A stretch of DNA of 64,000 bases from an uncultured Bacteroidales bacterium (lineage in GTDB: Bacteria > Bacteroidota > Bacteroidia > Bacteroidales > Paludibacteraceae): the NCBI GenBank assembly GCA_900316005.1, contig ONBH01000002.1:62001-126000 (forward strand). Reading direction: 5' to 3'. The notes below the pieces were generated by a model. The model was given only the letters and a program-made list of their open reading frames with translations. It had not been told where the DNA came from and did not search any database. The first letter of the stretch is position 1; each line of letters begins with the position of its first letter. Positions 6,547-15,360 of this stretch are shown here, piece after piece. Both the position numbers and the translations under genes were made by a program.

Positions 6547-6657
6547 GGGGTCTTGGTGGGGGCTGGATTATACCGATGTGCCATCGGCATAATGCTGTAA
6601 GGATATATTTTTCGGGTCTATCATGGTCGTCAGGTGTGGTGTTTGCGATTTTGGGCG

Positions 6658-6689
6658 CAAAGGTACGACTTTTTTTCGGAATATGCAAA
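6658..6689 (-). promoter_or_regulatory. promoter of psuG
   Basis: Minus strand: TTTG (6686-6689), a 20-bp spacer, and TACCTTTG (6658-6665). It is divergent from the promoter at 6715-6746, with 25 bp between them. Confidence 0.85.
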
Positions 6690-6714
6690 TTTGTTACGGA
6701 TTTTTGCAAATAAA

Positions 6715-6746
6715 TTTGCATGGTTCAATTTTTTTTTGTAATTTTG
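6715..6746 (+). promoter_or_regulatory. promoter of the secreted-protein cluster
   Basis: Plus strand: TTTG (6715-6718), a 20-bp spacer, and TAATTTTG (6739-6746). The first start codon is 94 bp downstream. Confidence 0.85.
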
Positions 6747-6839
6747 CAGGCTGAAAAGGCTTAGAAGTGAAATTTATAATTTTTACCAGCAGAGTAAAGA
6801 TTAACATCTGAACGAGAATAATCGAAAAGTGAGATACCT

Positions 6840-8036
6840 ATGAAACGAGTGATTTTGATGCTGGCGGTGGTGCTGACGGGTATGTCGGCGGCGAGAGGTC
6901 AGTCATTGAAAGCAGTGGAGAAGCCGCTGCCCGAGGCCCTCTGTGCAGAGGCACCTATGCCGCCCGCGATGGCAGCCAAGTTTGCCCGCATTGAGGCGAT
7001 GAAACAGAAGCGTACGGTGCGTCAGAACGGTTCGCTGCCGAGCGTGGATAGCCGCGTGGTCAACAAGTTCCACAAGTTTGTGAAGGCTGAGAACGGCACG
7101 TACCAATTGGCCTATAACCCGTCAGACGAGTATATCATCTATATGCCCCAGATGCGGCTGATGAACACCTCGCACGGTCGAGAACATGTCAAGGGCGACG
7201 GTGGCAAGTTCAACATCAAGCGTGACCGCATCTCCTACGCCGTGCTGGAGGGCAATAAGATCCGCATCGTCAACAACCAGCATAAGTACGTGGATATGAC
7301 GGAGTTCCGGTTCGAGAGTCCGAACGATGTACTGCAGATGCAGGGGAATGCCATCACGTTCGGTTGCACGGGGCTGGATATAGCCCAAGGCACGTATCCG
7401 ATGGATTATAAGATAGTCTGCACGCATATCAGTTCGGGCGCTAAATATACGTTTGACCTGCACCTGGAATGGATGGACGAAGTCCGTCTGGACGGTCATA
7501 CGCATGCTTTTGCTTTCTCGCCCGTCTATACCGAGGCGTTTGAGGATCTGGCCTTCATGGTGTATATGGATACCAAGCAGGTCTTCATCGTTCGGATGCC
7601 GTTTCTGTTTGATGGCGACGGCGTGGACGGTGCTGACGGTCAGCGCGGTAAGAACGGCAATAACGGCGTGGACGAGAGTAGCTACAAAGACAGCGACGGC
7701 AAAGTACACACGACAAAAGGCACCTGTGCCAAACCCGGTGGGGATGGTCAGCCCGGTCAGGATGGTACGGATGGCGCGCGGTTCCTGTTCTGCCTCAGTC
7801 CGGACTTCATGAGCCTGTACGGCACGCAGGAGCTGACGGCTACCGTAGATGCCGGTCGCGGCGGCAAGGGTGGTCGCGGCGGTAAGGGTGGTATCCATGG
7901 CAAAGGCAGCGGCTGCAGCGGTAAGGCAGCGGATGGGCGCAACGGCGCGGATGGTAAAGACGGTCAGCCGGGCGACTTTCTGTATGTAGAGTGCGACGTA
8001 AGGGCGTTTCTGAACAAAGTGTTTCGGATTGAGTGA
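6840..8036 (+). CDS. secreted protein with collagen-like Gly-rich segments
   Basis: This 398-residue protein is of unknown function. A signal peptide is clear (MKRVILMLAVVLTGMSAARG, cut near residue 20). Residues about 60-255 form a beta-rich domain that I do not recognise. The C-terminal third has three Gly-rich stretches: about 258-280 (GDGVDGADGQRGKNGNNG), about 299-312 (GGDGQPGQDGTDGA) and about 337-378 (GRGGKGGRGGKGG, then GRNGADGKDGQPGD). They have Gly-X-Y spacing like collagen, but Pro is scarce. The protein ends in a short folded tail. It is first of three secreted-protein genes on the plus strand. A surface or periplasmic structural role is possible but unproven. Confidence 0.8.
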   Translation: MKRVILMLAVVLTGMSAARGQSLKAVEKPLPEALCAEAPMPPAMAAKFARIEAMKQKRTVRQNGSLPSVDSRVVNKFHKFVKAENGTYQLAYNPSDEYIIYMPQMRLMNTSHGREHVKGDGGKFNIKRDRISYAVLEGNKIRIVNNQHKYVDMTEFRFESPNDVLQMQGNAITFGCTGLDIAQGTYPMDYKIVCTHISSGAKYTFDLHLEWMDEVRLDGHTHAFAFSPVYTEAFEDLAFMVYMDTKQVFIVRMPFLFDGDGVDGADGQRGKNGNNGVDESSYKDSDGKVHTTKGTCAKPGGDGQPGQDGTDGARFLFCLSPDFMSLYGTQELTATVDAGRGGKGGRGGKGGIHGKGSGCSGKAADGRNGADGKDGQPGDFLYVECDVRAFLNKVFRIE

Positions 8037-8037
8037 T

Positions 8038-8101
8038 TTATAGTTGAGAGTTGAGAGTTTAGTGTTGAGTGCAGTGTAGAGTTTAAAGTTGAGAGTTTAT
8101 T
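8038..8101. repeat. GAGAGTTTA-type repeat block
   Basis: The gap is filled by short units such as GTTGAGAGTTTAGTG and GTAGAGTTTAAAG. The same family fills 22799-22945 and 55322-55375. It ends directly at the next start codon. Confidence 0.8.
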
Positions 8102-9427
8102 ATGAGAAAACAGATATTCCTTCTTAGCCTGGCTGTGATGGCACTTGGCCTTCAGGCGCAGCAGGTGCGCGAGAGCCAAGAGATAACGCCGTTCTTCCGC
8201 AATGCGTTGACCAACATGATGGTGTATCATATCGAGGATGAGTTCGGCTATGATGTATATTCCATCTTCAAAGACCTGCCTCCGATGGATAAGTACGACA
8301 AGCACGATGTAGGTGTCTATGTGCTGGATAACAGCAAGATAACCGGTGTGCGTGCGGGTCAGACGGGCTTCAATCGTCAGGTCTATGGCGGCAGTATGAT
8401 ACTGAGCGCTGCGGAGAAAGAGGCCAACGGGCAGGCGATGATGCGTCTGCTGAATGAGGGCGAGATAGCCAAGAAGATGGTAGCCAAGTGGTTTAACCTG
8501 AAGGGCGACAGCCTGCAGAATGCCTATTTCGGCACCGATGTGTTGGTGAACCGCAGCGACTACAACGCGACGATACTGGATGTAGCAAAGGCGGGGCTGA
8601 CCGTCGATGCTGCTACCACGCTGCGTCAGGTGGGCGATGAGCTGATGGCTCACTCGTTTGTGCTGGTGAGCGATATGACGTATATCACCGCCGAGAACCG
8701 CGCCGATGCTACCAAGGCAACCTTTGCCGTATTGGGCGGTCTGCTGGATGCCTTGTCGGGCGGTAACTCGGGCGAACGACTCGCCGAGGATGTAGGGGAT
8801 ATAGCGGATAAGTTCACGGGCTTCAAGGTGACGACCAACTCGTACCTGTTCCAACTGGAGTGGAATGATAGTATCGCTAATATCTTCTACCAAAACTATT
8901 ATACAGAGACCCCCAATCCCGAGCGGCTTAGGGCATTCTTTGCCGATGAGACGACGTTTCGATTGGAGTACCTGGGTACAGCGTCTGCCGTGGATGAGAA
9001 AACCACCACGAAGGGTCGCTATAACCGTGCAGACCTGCTGCAGATGATCACGGTGCGTTCGATCGATAAGAACGTAGCCGAACTGCAGGGACGCTTTGAG
9101 GCCTTCCGCGTCAAGGCACCTATCACGCAGGTGGAGTACGACAAGAAGGGCAAGGTGTTAGGCTACCGCGTGCCCGTCGGCGAGAAGGAAGGTGTCAAGG
9201 AGACCACCACCTTCGAAGTGCTGCAATGCAAGCTGGAGAAGGGTGTACTGGTCTATAAACGCGTCGGCCTGCTCAAGCCCGTCAAGAACCGCATATGGGA
9301 TAACCGCTTCAATGCCCTCATCGAGAATGACCGCGATGGTGAGGTTGACGGCACGCTGTTCAAACTGACGGGTGCACCGCTGGTGGAGATACTGCCCGGC
9401 ATGCTGGTAAGGCAAGTCGAAGGGTAG
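8102..9427 (+). CDS. conserved secreted hypothetical protein
   Basis: This 441-residue protein has a signal peptide (MRKQIFLLSLAVMALGLQAQ). I recall similar proteins in Bacteroidales, with a segment like AKKMVAKWFNLKGDS followed by GDELMAHSFVLVSDMTYI, but no domain name or function. Residues about 214-230 (TFAVLGGLLDALSGGNSG) are hydrophobic and glycine-rich, perhaps a membrane-interacting loop. The rest is mixed alpha/beta with no catalytic motif visible. It lies 65 bp downstream of the collagen-like gene and 40 bp upstream of another secreted-protein gene, probably in one transcript. Confidence 0.8.
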   Translation: MRKQIFLLSLAVMALGLQAQQVRESQEITPFFRNALTNMMVYHIEDEFGYDVYSIFKDLPPMDKYDKHDVGVYVLDNSKITGVRAGQTGFNRQVYGGSMILSAAEKEANGQAMMRLLNEGEIAKKMVAKWFNLKGDSLQNAYFGTDVLVNRSDYNATILDVAKAGLTVDAATTLRQVGDELMAHSFVLVSDMTYITAENRADATKATFAVLGGLLDALSGGNSGERLAEDVGDIADKFTGFKVTTNSYLFQLEWNDSIANIFYQNYYTETPNPERLRAFFADETTFRLEYLGTASAVDEKTTTKGRYNRADLLQMITVRSIDKNVAELQGRFEAFRVKAPITQVEYDKKGKVLGYRVPVGEKEGVKETTTFEVLQCKLEKGVLVYKRVGLLKPVKNRIWDNRFNALIENDRDGEVDGTLFKLTGAPLVEILPGMLVRQVEG

Positions 9428-9467
9428 TTGATAATTGATAGTTGATAATTGATAGTTGATAATTGAT
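9427..9467. repeat. ATCAATT-type repeat (reverse sense)
   Basis: Tandem GATAGTTGATAATT units fill the gap and run straight into the next ATG. They also contain an in-frame TTG at 9456, which is why a longer reading of the next gene is possible. Confidence 0.85.
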
Positions 9468-10358
9468 ATGAAACGAATTTTGGTAATGGTCATGGTAGTG
9501 CTGGTGGCGCTGACCGGACTGCGGGCTGAGTCGTATCGCGACTTGCTCAAAGCGTATCTGAACTACAGCGGTGAACTCAACGAGATGAACATGCAGGAGC
9601 AATTGGCTGATGCACTCACGCGTGTCGTTCCCGCCGAAAATGCTACAGAAGTAGCCGGTGTGGTAAGCGAGTATGCCACGACGCAGATGGTCGAAGACCT
9701 GGTTGACGTGATGCAGCCCTACTTTGAGAAGCATGTGTCCGATGCCGACCTTAGGGAGATGATCAAGACCTATCAGGACGAACGCTACCAACAACTGCAC
9801 AAGCAGGCACAGCAACTATTGGGCAACCTGCAGAACGACCAGGAATACCTCCGCTTCATGGAGAAGTTCCAGCAAGATATGGGTGCCATCGTGCAGGGTA
9901 ACGCTGTTGAGGATCTGAAGGTTCCGGCTTCTATCAACGAGGCGTACCAGCAAGCCTTTAAGCAATACTATGTGCAATCGGGCGTAGGCGAGATACTGGA
10001 TAACTCCTTCAACGCCGTTACGGGCATGGTGCGTCAGGAACTGGTGAACCAAGGCATACCCGATGCCGAGAAACGTGCCGATGAGACGGGCGCATACCTC
10101 ATCCGTAACATGGAGAAGTTGACCATGGTGATATTCAGCCGCGTCTATAGCGCTGATGACCTGAATTATATGACCCAGATGGCAGATACCGAGGCCGGCC
10201 GCCACTGCATGAAAGCCGCCAAGGATATGACCGGCAACCCCTTTGCCCTAATCGGCAGCATGATGCAGAAGATGACCACCTGGCTCGATGCACATCACCC
10301 CGAATACGGCGAGAAGATGCAGCAAGTCCTGAAAATAATCCAGGGCTTCGGCAACTAA
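9468..10358 (+). CDS. secreted protein with two DUF2059-like helical repeats
   Basis: This 296-residue protein has a signal peptide (MKRILVMVMVVLVALTGLRA) and is otherwise helical. Two segments resemble the DUF2059 pattern (aromatic, then acidic turn, then SDADLREMIKTY): residues about 78-115 and about 224-262 (SADDLNYMTQMADTEAGRHCM), so it may be an internal duplication. DUF2059 has no established function. I chose the ATG at 9468 rather than the upstream TTG at 9456 because the TTG is repeat sequence. It is last of the three secreted-protein genes; gcvP follows after 46 bp. Confidence 0.75.
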   Translation: MKRILVMVMVVLVALTGLRAESYRDLLKAYLNYSGELNEMNMQEQLADALTRVVPAENATEVAGVVSEYATTQMVEDLVDVMQPYFEKHVSDADLREMIKTYQDERYQQLHKQAQQLLGNLQNDQEYLRFMEKFQQDMGAIVQGNAVEDLKVPASINEAYQQAFKQYYVQSGVGEILDNSFNAVTGMVRQELVNQGIPDAEKRADETGAYLIRNMEKLTMVIFSRVYSADDLNYMTQMADTEAGRHCMKAAKDMTGNPFALIGSMMQKMTTWLDAHHPEYGEKMQQVLKIIQGFGN

Positions 10359-10360
10359 AC

Positions 10361-10387
10361 CCGAGAACCGGTAACCGAGAACCGAAA
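10361..10387. repeat. CCGAGAA-type repeat
   Basis: A short run of CCGAGAACCGGTAACCGAGA lies just after the stop codon. It is of the same kind as the units beside rhuM. Confidence 0.7.
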
Positions 10388-10404
10388 AAACCAAATAATA
10401 TATC

Positions 10405-13236
10405 ATGAAAGTGAACTACTTGAAAAACCGTCACATCGGTTTGAGTGAAGAAGACCGCAACGCGATGTTGCAGGAGATAGGCGTACAGTCTATCGAGGAA
10501 TTAATCGAGCAAACCATGCCGAAGGATATTCTTCTGGATGAGCCCCTCGACCTGGATGAACCGCTCACGGAGCAGGAACACCTGGATACCATTGCCGACC
10601 TGGCAGCGGAGAACCTGCCGTATAAGAGCCTCATCGGTCGCGGCTGGTATGGAACCATCACCCCCGCTGTCATTCAGCGTAACGTGTTGGAGAACCCCGT
10701 ATGGTACACCTCGTACACTCCCTACCAGGCTGAGGTGAGTCAGGGACGACTGGAGGCATTGTTTACCTTCCAGACCATGATTAGCGACCTGACCGGTCTG
10801 CCGCTGGCGAACTGCTCGCTGCTGGACGAGGCAACCGCTGCCGCCGAATCGATGACGATGATGCGTAACCTGCGCACACGCGAACAAGTGAAGAATAATG
10901 TCTGCAAGGTATTTGTGGACGAGAAGATATTTGCCAACACCCTGAGCGTGATGCGTACCCGTGCTGCGGGTCAGGGTATCGAGATCGTGACCGGTTCGTA
11001 TGCTGCCTTCACGCCCTCTGCCGAGTATTTCGGCGCGCTGGTTCAGCTGCCCAATGCCGATGGTTCGGCGGAAGACTACACCACCTTTGTGGAACAATGC
11101 CATGCTGCCGGTATGAAAGTAACGGTCGTAGCCGACCTGATGGCACTGGCACTGCTCAAACCCCTGGATGCCGATATCGTTTGCGGTACCGCACAGCGTT
11201 TCGGTCTGCCCATGGGCTTTGGCGGACCCACAGCCGGCTATATGGCTACCCGCGAGGAGTACAAACGCGATATGCCGGGTCGTATCATCGGCCTGAGCAA
11301 GGATACACACGATCGTCCTGCCTACCGCCTGGCACTGCAGACCCGCGAACAGCATATCAAACGCGAGAAAGCGACCTCGAATATCTGTACCGCTGAGGCA
11401 CTATGCGCCATGATGGCCGGTTTCTACGGCGTATATCACGGTGCAGAAGGTATCCGCGAGATCGCCGAGGGTATCCACAGCAAGGCTGCCTACCTGAACG
11501 AGATGATGCAGGCCTACGGCTACCAGCAGGAGAACGCCGAGTTCTTCGACACCCTGAAAATCCGCGTGGGCGATAAGAAGCAGATGGAGGCCTTCAAGAA
11601 TGCCGCCGAGGAAAAGGGTATCAACCTCTACTACGATTTCGAGCAGGAGTTCATCGGCCTCTCAACCGACGAGACGCTGACCCTGGATGATATGAACAAC
11701 CTCATCGAGCTCTTTGCAGAGCAGAGTAATAACGTGCCTTCGTACGAGGATAGCGAGGAAGCCTTTGACGGCCTCTGGGCACTCGACGAGAGCCGTGTAC
11801 GCGAGGTGGATTATATGCAGGAGGAGGTGTTCCGTCTGTACCACACCGAGACCGAGATGATGCGTTATATCAAACGCCTCGACCGCAAGGATATCAGCCT
11901 CACGCACAGCATGATTCCGCTGGGCAGCTGCACCATGAAGCTCAACCCCGCCGCCACGATGATACCTATCACCATGCCGGGTTGGACGGCAGTGCACCCG
12001 CTGGCTCCGCAGGAACAGGTAGAAGGCTACAACGAGATGCTGCAAGACCTGGCGCAACAGCTCTGCACCATTACCGGTTTTGCCGGCTGCAACCTGCAAC
12101 CTACATCCGGCGCTGCGGGCGAATATACGGGCTTGGTAACTATCCGCGAGTACCTCAAGGCTCAGGGCCAGAGCCAGCGTAAGGTGTTGCTCATACCCGC
12201 TTCTGCCCACGGTACGAACCCCGCCAGCTGCGTGCAGGCAGGCTTTACGCCCGTAGTCGTTAAGTGCGACGAGAATGGTAATACCGACCTCACAGACTGG
12301 CGCGAGAAAGCCGAGCAGAACAAGGATGTACTCGCCGGCTGTATGATCACCTATCCTTCGACGCACGGTATCTTTGAGATGGCCATCCGCGAGATGTGCC
12401 AAATCATCCACGACAACGGCGGTCAGGTCTATATGGACGGTGCCAACATGAATGCCCAGATCGGCTACACCAACCCGGGCTTTATCGGAGCCGATGTATG
12501 CCACCTGAACCTGCATAAGTCCTTTGCTTCGCCTCACGGCGGCGGCGGACCCGGTGTCGGTGCAATCTGCTGCGCCAAGCACCTGTGCCCCTACATGCCT
12601 ACCGAGGATGCCAACCGCGTATCGGCTGCGCTGTACGGCAACGCCAATATGGCGCTCATCTCGTACGGTTATATCCGCATGATGGGCTACGAAGGACTGC
12701 GCGAGGCAACAGCCAATGCTATCCTGAGCGCCAACTATATGGCTAAGAAACTGAAGGATGCCTATGGCATCGTCTATACGGGTGTGACCGGCAGAGTGGG
12801 TCACGAGCTGATCTTAGATTGCCGCCAGTTCCACGAGATCGGTATCACCGAAGGGGATATCGCGAAGCGTCTGATGGACTTCGGCTACCACGCACCCACG
12901 CTCTCCTTCCCCGTGCACGGCACGCTGATGGTTGAGCCTACCGAGAGTGAGTCTAAGCACGAGGTTGACCAGTTCATCGATGCCCTGCTGACTATCCGCG
13001 AGGAGATTCGCGAGGTCGAAGACGGCAGAGCCGACAAGCAGGACAACGTGCTGCTGAATGCTCCGCACCCCGAATACGAAATAGTGGCCGATGAGTGGCA
13101 CCACGCCTACAGCCGTCAGAAAGCTGCTTATCCGACCGAGTGGGTCGCACAGAACAAGTTCTGGATCCCCGTTTCGCGTGTGGATAACGGCTTCGGTGAT
13201 CGAAACCTCGTTGCCCGTTTTTGCAACTGTGACTAA
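10405..13236 (+). CDS. gcvP: glycine dehydrogenase (decarboxylating), P protein
   Basis: This 943-residue PLP enzyme is the P protein of the glycine cleavage system. It decarboxylates glycine and passes the aminomethyl group to the lipoyl H protein. It is the long single-chain form, with both halves joined. The first half has GRGWYGTITPAVIQRNVLENPVWYTSYTPYQ near residue 75. The second half has the cofactor motif HLNLHKSFASPHGGGGPGVG, with the PLP lysine at residue 705. No gcvT or gcvH is adjacent. The yitT gene begins directly after its stop codon. Confidence 0.97.
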   Translation: MKVNYLKNRHIGLSEEDRNAMLQEIGVQSIEELIEQTMPKDILLDEPLDLDEPLTEQEHLDTIADLAAENLPYKSLIGRGWYGTITPAVIQRNVLENPVWYTSYTPYQAEVSQGRLEALFTFQTMISDLTGLPLANCSLLDEATAAAESMTMMRNLRTREQVKNNVCKVFVDEKIFANTLSVMRTRAAGQGIEIVTGSYAAFTPSAEYFGALVQLPNADGSAEDYTTFVEQCHAAGMKVTVVADLMALALLKPLDADIVCGTAQRFGLPMGFGGPTAGYMATREEYKRDMPGRIIGLSKDTHDRPAYRLALQTREQHIKREKATSNICTAEALCAMMAGFYGVYHGAEGIREIAEGIHSKAAYLNEMMQAYGYQQENAEFFDTLKIRVGDKKQMEAFKNAAEEKGINLYYDFEQEFIGLSTDETLTLDDMNNLIELFAEQSNNVPSYEDSEEAFDGLWALDESRVREVDYMQEEVFRLYHTETEMMRYIKRLDRKDISLTHSMIPLGSCTMKLNPAATMIPITMPGWTAVHPLAPQEQVEGYNEMLQDLAQQLCTITGFAGCNLQPTSGAAGEYTGLVTIREYLKAQGQSQRKVLLIPASAHGTNPASCVQAGFTPVVVKCDENGNTDLTDWREKAEQNKDVLAGCMITYPSTHGIFEMAIREMCQIIHDNGGQVYMDGANMNAQIGYTNPGFIGADVCHLNLHKSFASPHGGGGPGVGAICCAKHLCPYMPTEDANRVSAALYGNANMALISYGYIRMMGYEGLREATANAILSANYMAKKLKDAYGIVYTGVTGRVGHELILDCRQFHEIGITEGDIAKRLMDFGYHAPTLSFPVHGTLMVEPTESESKHEVDQFIDALLTIREEIREVEDGRADKQDNVLLNAPHPEYEIVADEWHHAYSRQKAAYPTEWVAQNKFWIPVSRVDNGFGDRNLVARFCNCD

Positions 13237-14118
13237 ATGGAACTGAATCGCAAGAAAATACTCATCGAGTTCAAGGAACTCCTGCTCATTGCCATCTGCA
13301 GCATGCCGTACGGTTTTGTGGTGAATCAGGTGCTGATTCCCCACGCCGTAATCGGCGGCGGCCTGACGGGTCTGTGCGAGATCATCTATTTCGCCTCGGG
13401 CGAAGCCATTCCTATATGGCTCAGCAGCCTGTCTATCAACCTGATGCTGGCCATCGTGGCAGTGATCATCCTGGGCTGGAAGACCTGTATCCGCACCTTC
13501 TATGGTATCTTTTGGATGACGGTGTGGCTGCGGCTCTTCACGGTGCCGGAGCAGCCGCTCATCTCCGACCCCTTCATGGCCATCATCCTGGCGGGCATAC
13601 TGAACGGTGCCGGACTCGGCATCGTCTATGCCAACAACGGCAATACCGGCGGAACGGATATCGTGGCGATGATTGTCAATAAGTACCGTCACCTGTCTAT
13701 GGGCAAGGCGCTGTTTTTCATCGATATCGTCATCATCGGTTCGGCTTGGTCGCTGCCCGAGGTAACGCGGGTAGAACAGCTGTTGTTCGGTCTGTGCTAC
13801 GTCTTTGTAGAGACGCAGGCGGTCGATTGGGTACTGGGTCGCGGGCGGCAGAGCGTGCAGTTCTTCATCTTCTCGCCCAAATACAACGAGATAGCTGAGG
13901 CTATCATGACGCGTCTGGAACGCGGTGTGACCCTGCTGTCGTCAGAGGGCGCTTATACCCACCGGCAGAGCAAGCTCATCGTGCTGGTGGTGCGTCGCTC
14001 GGAGGCTACGAAGATCTACCGCATCGTGCAGGAGATAGACCCCACCGCCTTTGTGAGCGAGACCCCCACGCGCGGCGTCGTAGGCGAGGGATTCGAGTCG
14101 ATTAAGGAGAGAACGTGA
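13237..14118 (+). CDS. YitT family membrane protein
   Basis: This 293-residue integral membrane protein has about five or six hydrophobic segments in residues 10-195 with the family signature ANNGNTGGTDIVAMIVNKY near residue 128. A soluble C-terminal DUF2179 domain (RLERGVTLLSSEGAYTHRQSKLIVLVV) follows. Function is unknown; transport is usually assumed. Its ATG touches the gcvP stop, so the two are translationally linked. A second family member lies at 20706-21821. Confidence 0.9.
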   Translation: MELNRKKILIEFKELLLIAICSMPYGFVVNQVLIPHAVIGGGLTGLCEIIYFASGEAIPIWLSSLSINLMLAIVAVIILGWKTCIRTFYGIFWMTVWLRLFTVPEQPLISDPFMAIILAGILNGAGLGIVYANNGNTGGTDIVAMIVNKYRHLSMGKALFFIDIVIIGSAWSLPEVTRVEQLLFGLCYVFVETQAVDWVLGRGRQSVQFFIFSPKYNEIAEAIMTRLERGVTLLSSEGAYTHRQSKLIVLVVRRSEATKIYRIVQEIDPTAFVSETPTRGVVGEGFESIKERT

Positions 14119-14745
14119 TTATTTCTTGCGAATGATCGTTAGACCGTCTCGGAGAGGCAGAATGACCTTTTCGAGGCGGTTGTCTTTTGCGACCAGGTCA
14201 TTGAATGCGCGTAGCCCTTGGGTTTGCCGGTCACGATCGTACGCGGGGTCGATAATGTGTCCGTCCCACAGGGTGTTGTCCGCCAAGATAAAGCCCCCCG
14301 CGCGTACGTGTGTATAAATAAGGTCTAAATAGGCGGGGTACTCGCGTTTGTCGGCATCCACGAAGACCAGGTCAAAATCTGCGGGCAGGGTAGGGATGAT
14401 GGCTTTGCAGTCGCCAATACGGAGTTCGATCTTCTCGCCTAAGGGCGACAAGGCCAGATTGCGGCGAATGGTGTCCTCCAGTTCATCGTTATGCTCAATG
14501 GTGATGAGTTTTCCGTCCGCACGTAGCCCCTCAGCCAGGCACAGCGCCGAGTAGCCGGTATAGGTGCCGAGCTCCAGAATACGCTGCGGTTGAATCATCT
14601 TGGAAAGCAGACTCAGCAGCCTGCCTTGAACTTGACCGGATAGCATATGCGGGTTCACGGCGTGCAGATGGGTGTCACGATTGATATGAGCCAGTACGGC
14701 GTCTTCAGGCGAGCTATGAAGCTCAATATAGTCTTGCAAATTCAT
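14119..14745 (-). CDS. SAM-dependent O-methyltransferase
   Basis: This 208-residue protein is of the class I O-methyltransferase family related to catechol and caffeoyl-CoA methyltransferases. Motifs are the SAM site ILELGTYTGYSALCLAE near residue 60, the acidic strand DLVFVDADKREYPAYL near residue 133, and ADNTLWDG near residue 160. The substrate cannot be told. I placed the start at 14745 (MNLQDYIELHSS). A longer frame reaches upstream to 14817, but it would overlap the promoter, and its extra residues are lysine-poor hydrophobic filler. It converges with yitT, the two stop codons touching. Confidence 0.9.
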   Translation of the reverse strand: MNLQDYIELHSSPEDAVLAHINRDTHLHAVNPHMLSGQVQGRLLSLLSKMIQPQRILELGTYTGYSALCLAEGLRADGKLITIEHNDELEDTIRRNLALSPLGEKIELRIGDCKAIIPTLPADFDLVFVDADKREYPAYLDLIYTHVRAGGFILADNTLWDGHIIDPAYDRDRQTQGLRAFNDLVAKDNRLEKVILPLRDGLTIIRKK

Positions 14746-14787
14746 TCTTTTTAAATAAAAAGTTGTAAAAAGTATCAAAAAGTTGTG

Positions 14788-14818
14788 CAAAAGTACTAAA
14801 AAGTTTGCACATGTCAAA
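14788..14818 (-). promoter_or_regulatory. promoter of the O-methyltransferase gene
   Basis: Minus strand: TTTG (14815-14818), a 19-bp spacer, and TACTTTTG (14788-14795). It overlaps the divergent lrp promoter at 14804-14835, so the two polymerase sites must compete. Confidence 0.75.
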
Positions 14819-14835
14819 ATTTATTTGTAATTTTG
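14804..14835 (+). promoter_or_regulatory. promoter of the Lrp/AsnC gene
   Basis: Plus strand: TTTG (14804-14807), a 20-bp spacer, and TAATTTTG (14828-14835). It is followed by GCCTGAAACG, a start region also seen after the nadE promoter. The overlap with the divergent promoter makes autoregulation by the Lrp protein a natural guess. Confidence 0.85.
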
Positions 14836-14876
14836 TGGCCTGAAACGAAATATTTAACCTTAAGACGCGAGCTATC

Positions 14877-15332
14877 ATGGAAAAAATTGATGAATTAGAC
14901 AAGAAAATCCTGCGAATCATTACGCAGAATGCCCGCATCCCCTTCAAAGAAGTGGCTGATGTATGCGGCGTAAGCCGTGCAGCTATCCACCAACGTGTGC
15001 AGAAACTCTACGAGGAGAATGTAGTGACCGGTTCGGGGTACCAAGTCTCGCCCCGCGAGTTGGGCTACAACCTATGCGTATTCGTGGGTATTATGTTAGA
15101 AAAGGGCAATATGTACGAAAGCGTGTGCAACGAGTTGGAGAAGATACCCGAGGTTGTCAACGCGTTTTATACATTGGGTAAGTATTCAATGATGGTAAAG
15201 GTGTATGCTAAGAATGACGCTCACCTGCTGCGAATATTGAACGGACATATTCAATCCATACCCGGCGTTGCCAACACCGAGACACTCACAGCACTCGATG
15301 AACGCTTCAATCGTCAGCTGCCCATCGAATGA
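14877..15332 (+). CDS. Lrp/AsnC family transcriptional regulator
   Basis: This 151-residue protein has an N-terminal winged helix (MEKIDELDKKILRIITQNARIPFKEVADVCGVSRAAIHQRVQKLYEENVV, residues 1-50). It continues into the RAM/Lrp effector domain (residues about 70-145, with YTLGKYSMMVKVYAKND). Such proteins sense amino acids and form octamers. Targets here are unknown; the divergent methyltransferase and its own promoter are the nearest candidates. trpS follows after 28 bp. Confidence 0.94.
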   Translation: MEKIDELDKKILRIITQNARIPFKEVADVCGVSRAAIHQRVQKLYEENVVTGSGYQVSPRELGYNLCVFVGIMLEKGNMYESVCNELEKIPEVVNAFYTLGKYSMMVKVYAKNDAHLLRILNGHIQSIPGVANTETLTALDERFNRQLPIE

Positions 15333-15360
15333 ATCGTAAGACGAAAGTAGAAAACGAATA

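Noticed and set aside
11662..12804. 380-residue frame antisense to gcvP
   Set aside because: It lies wholly within gcvP, which has full family motifs; the antisense product shows no domain and is His/Val-rich as expected from a codon shadow.
14746..14817. Extended N-terminus of the O-methyltransferase
   Set aside because: The extra 24 codons overlap the promoter at 14788-14818; the ATG at 14745 gives the normal family start.
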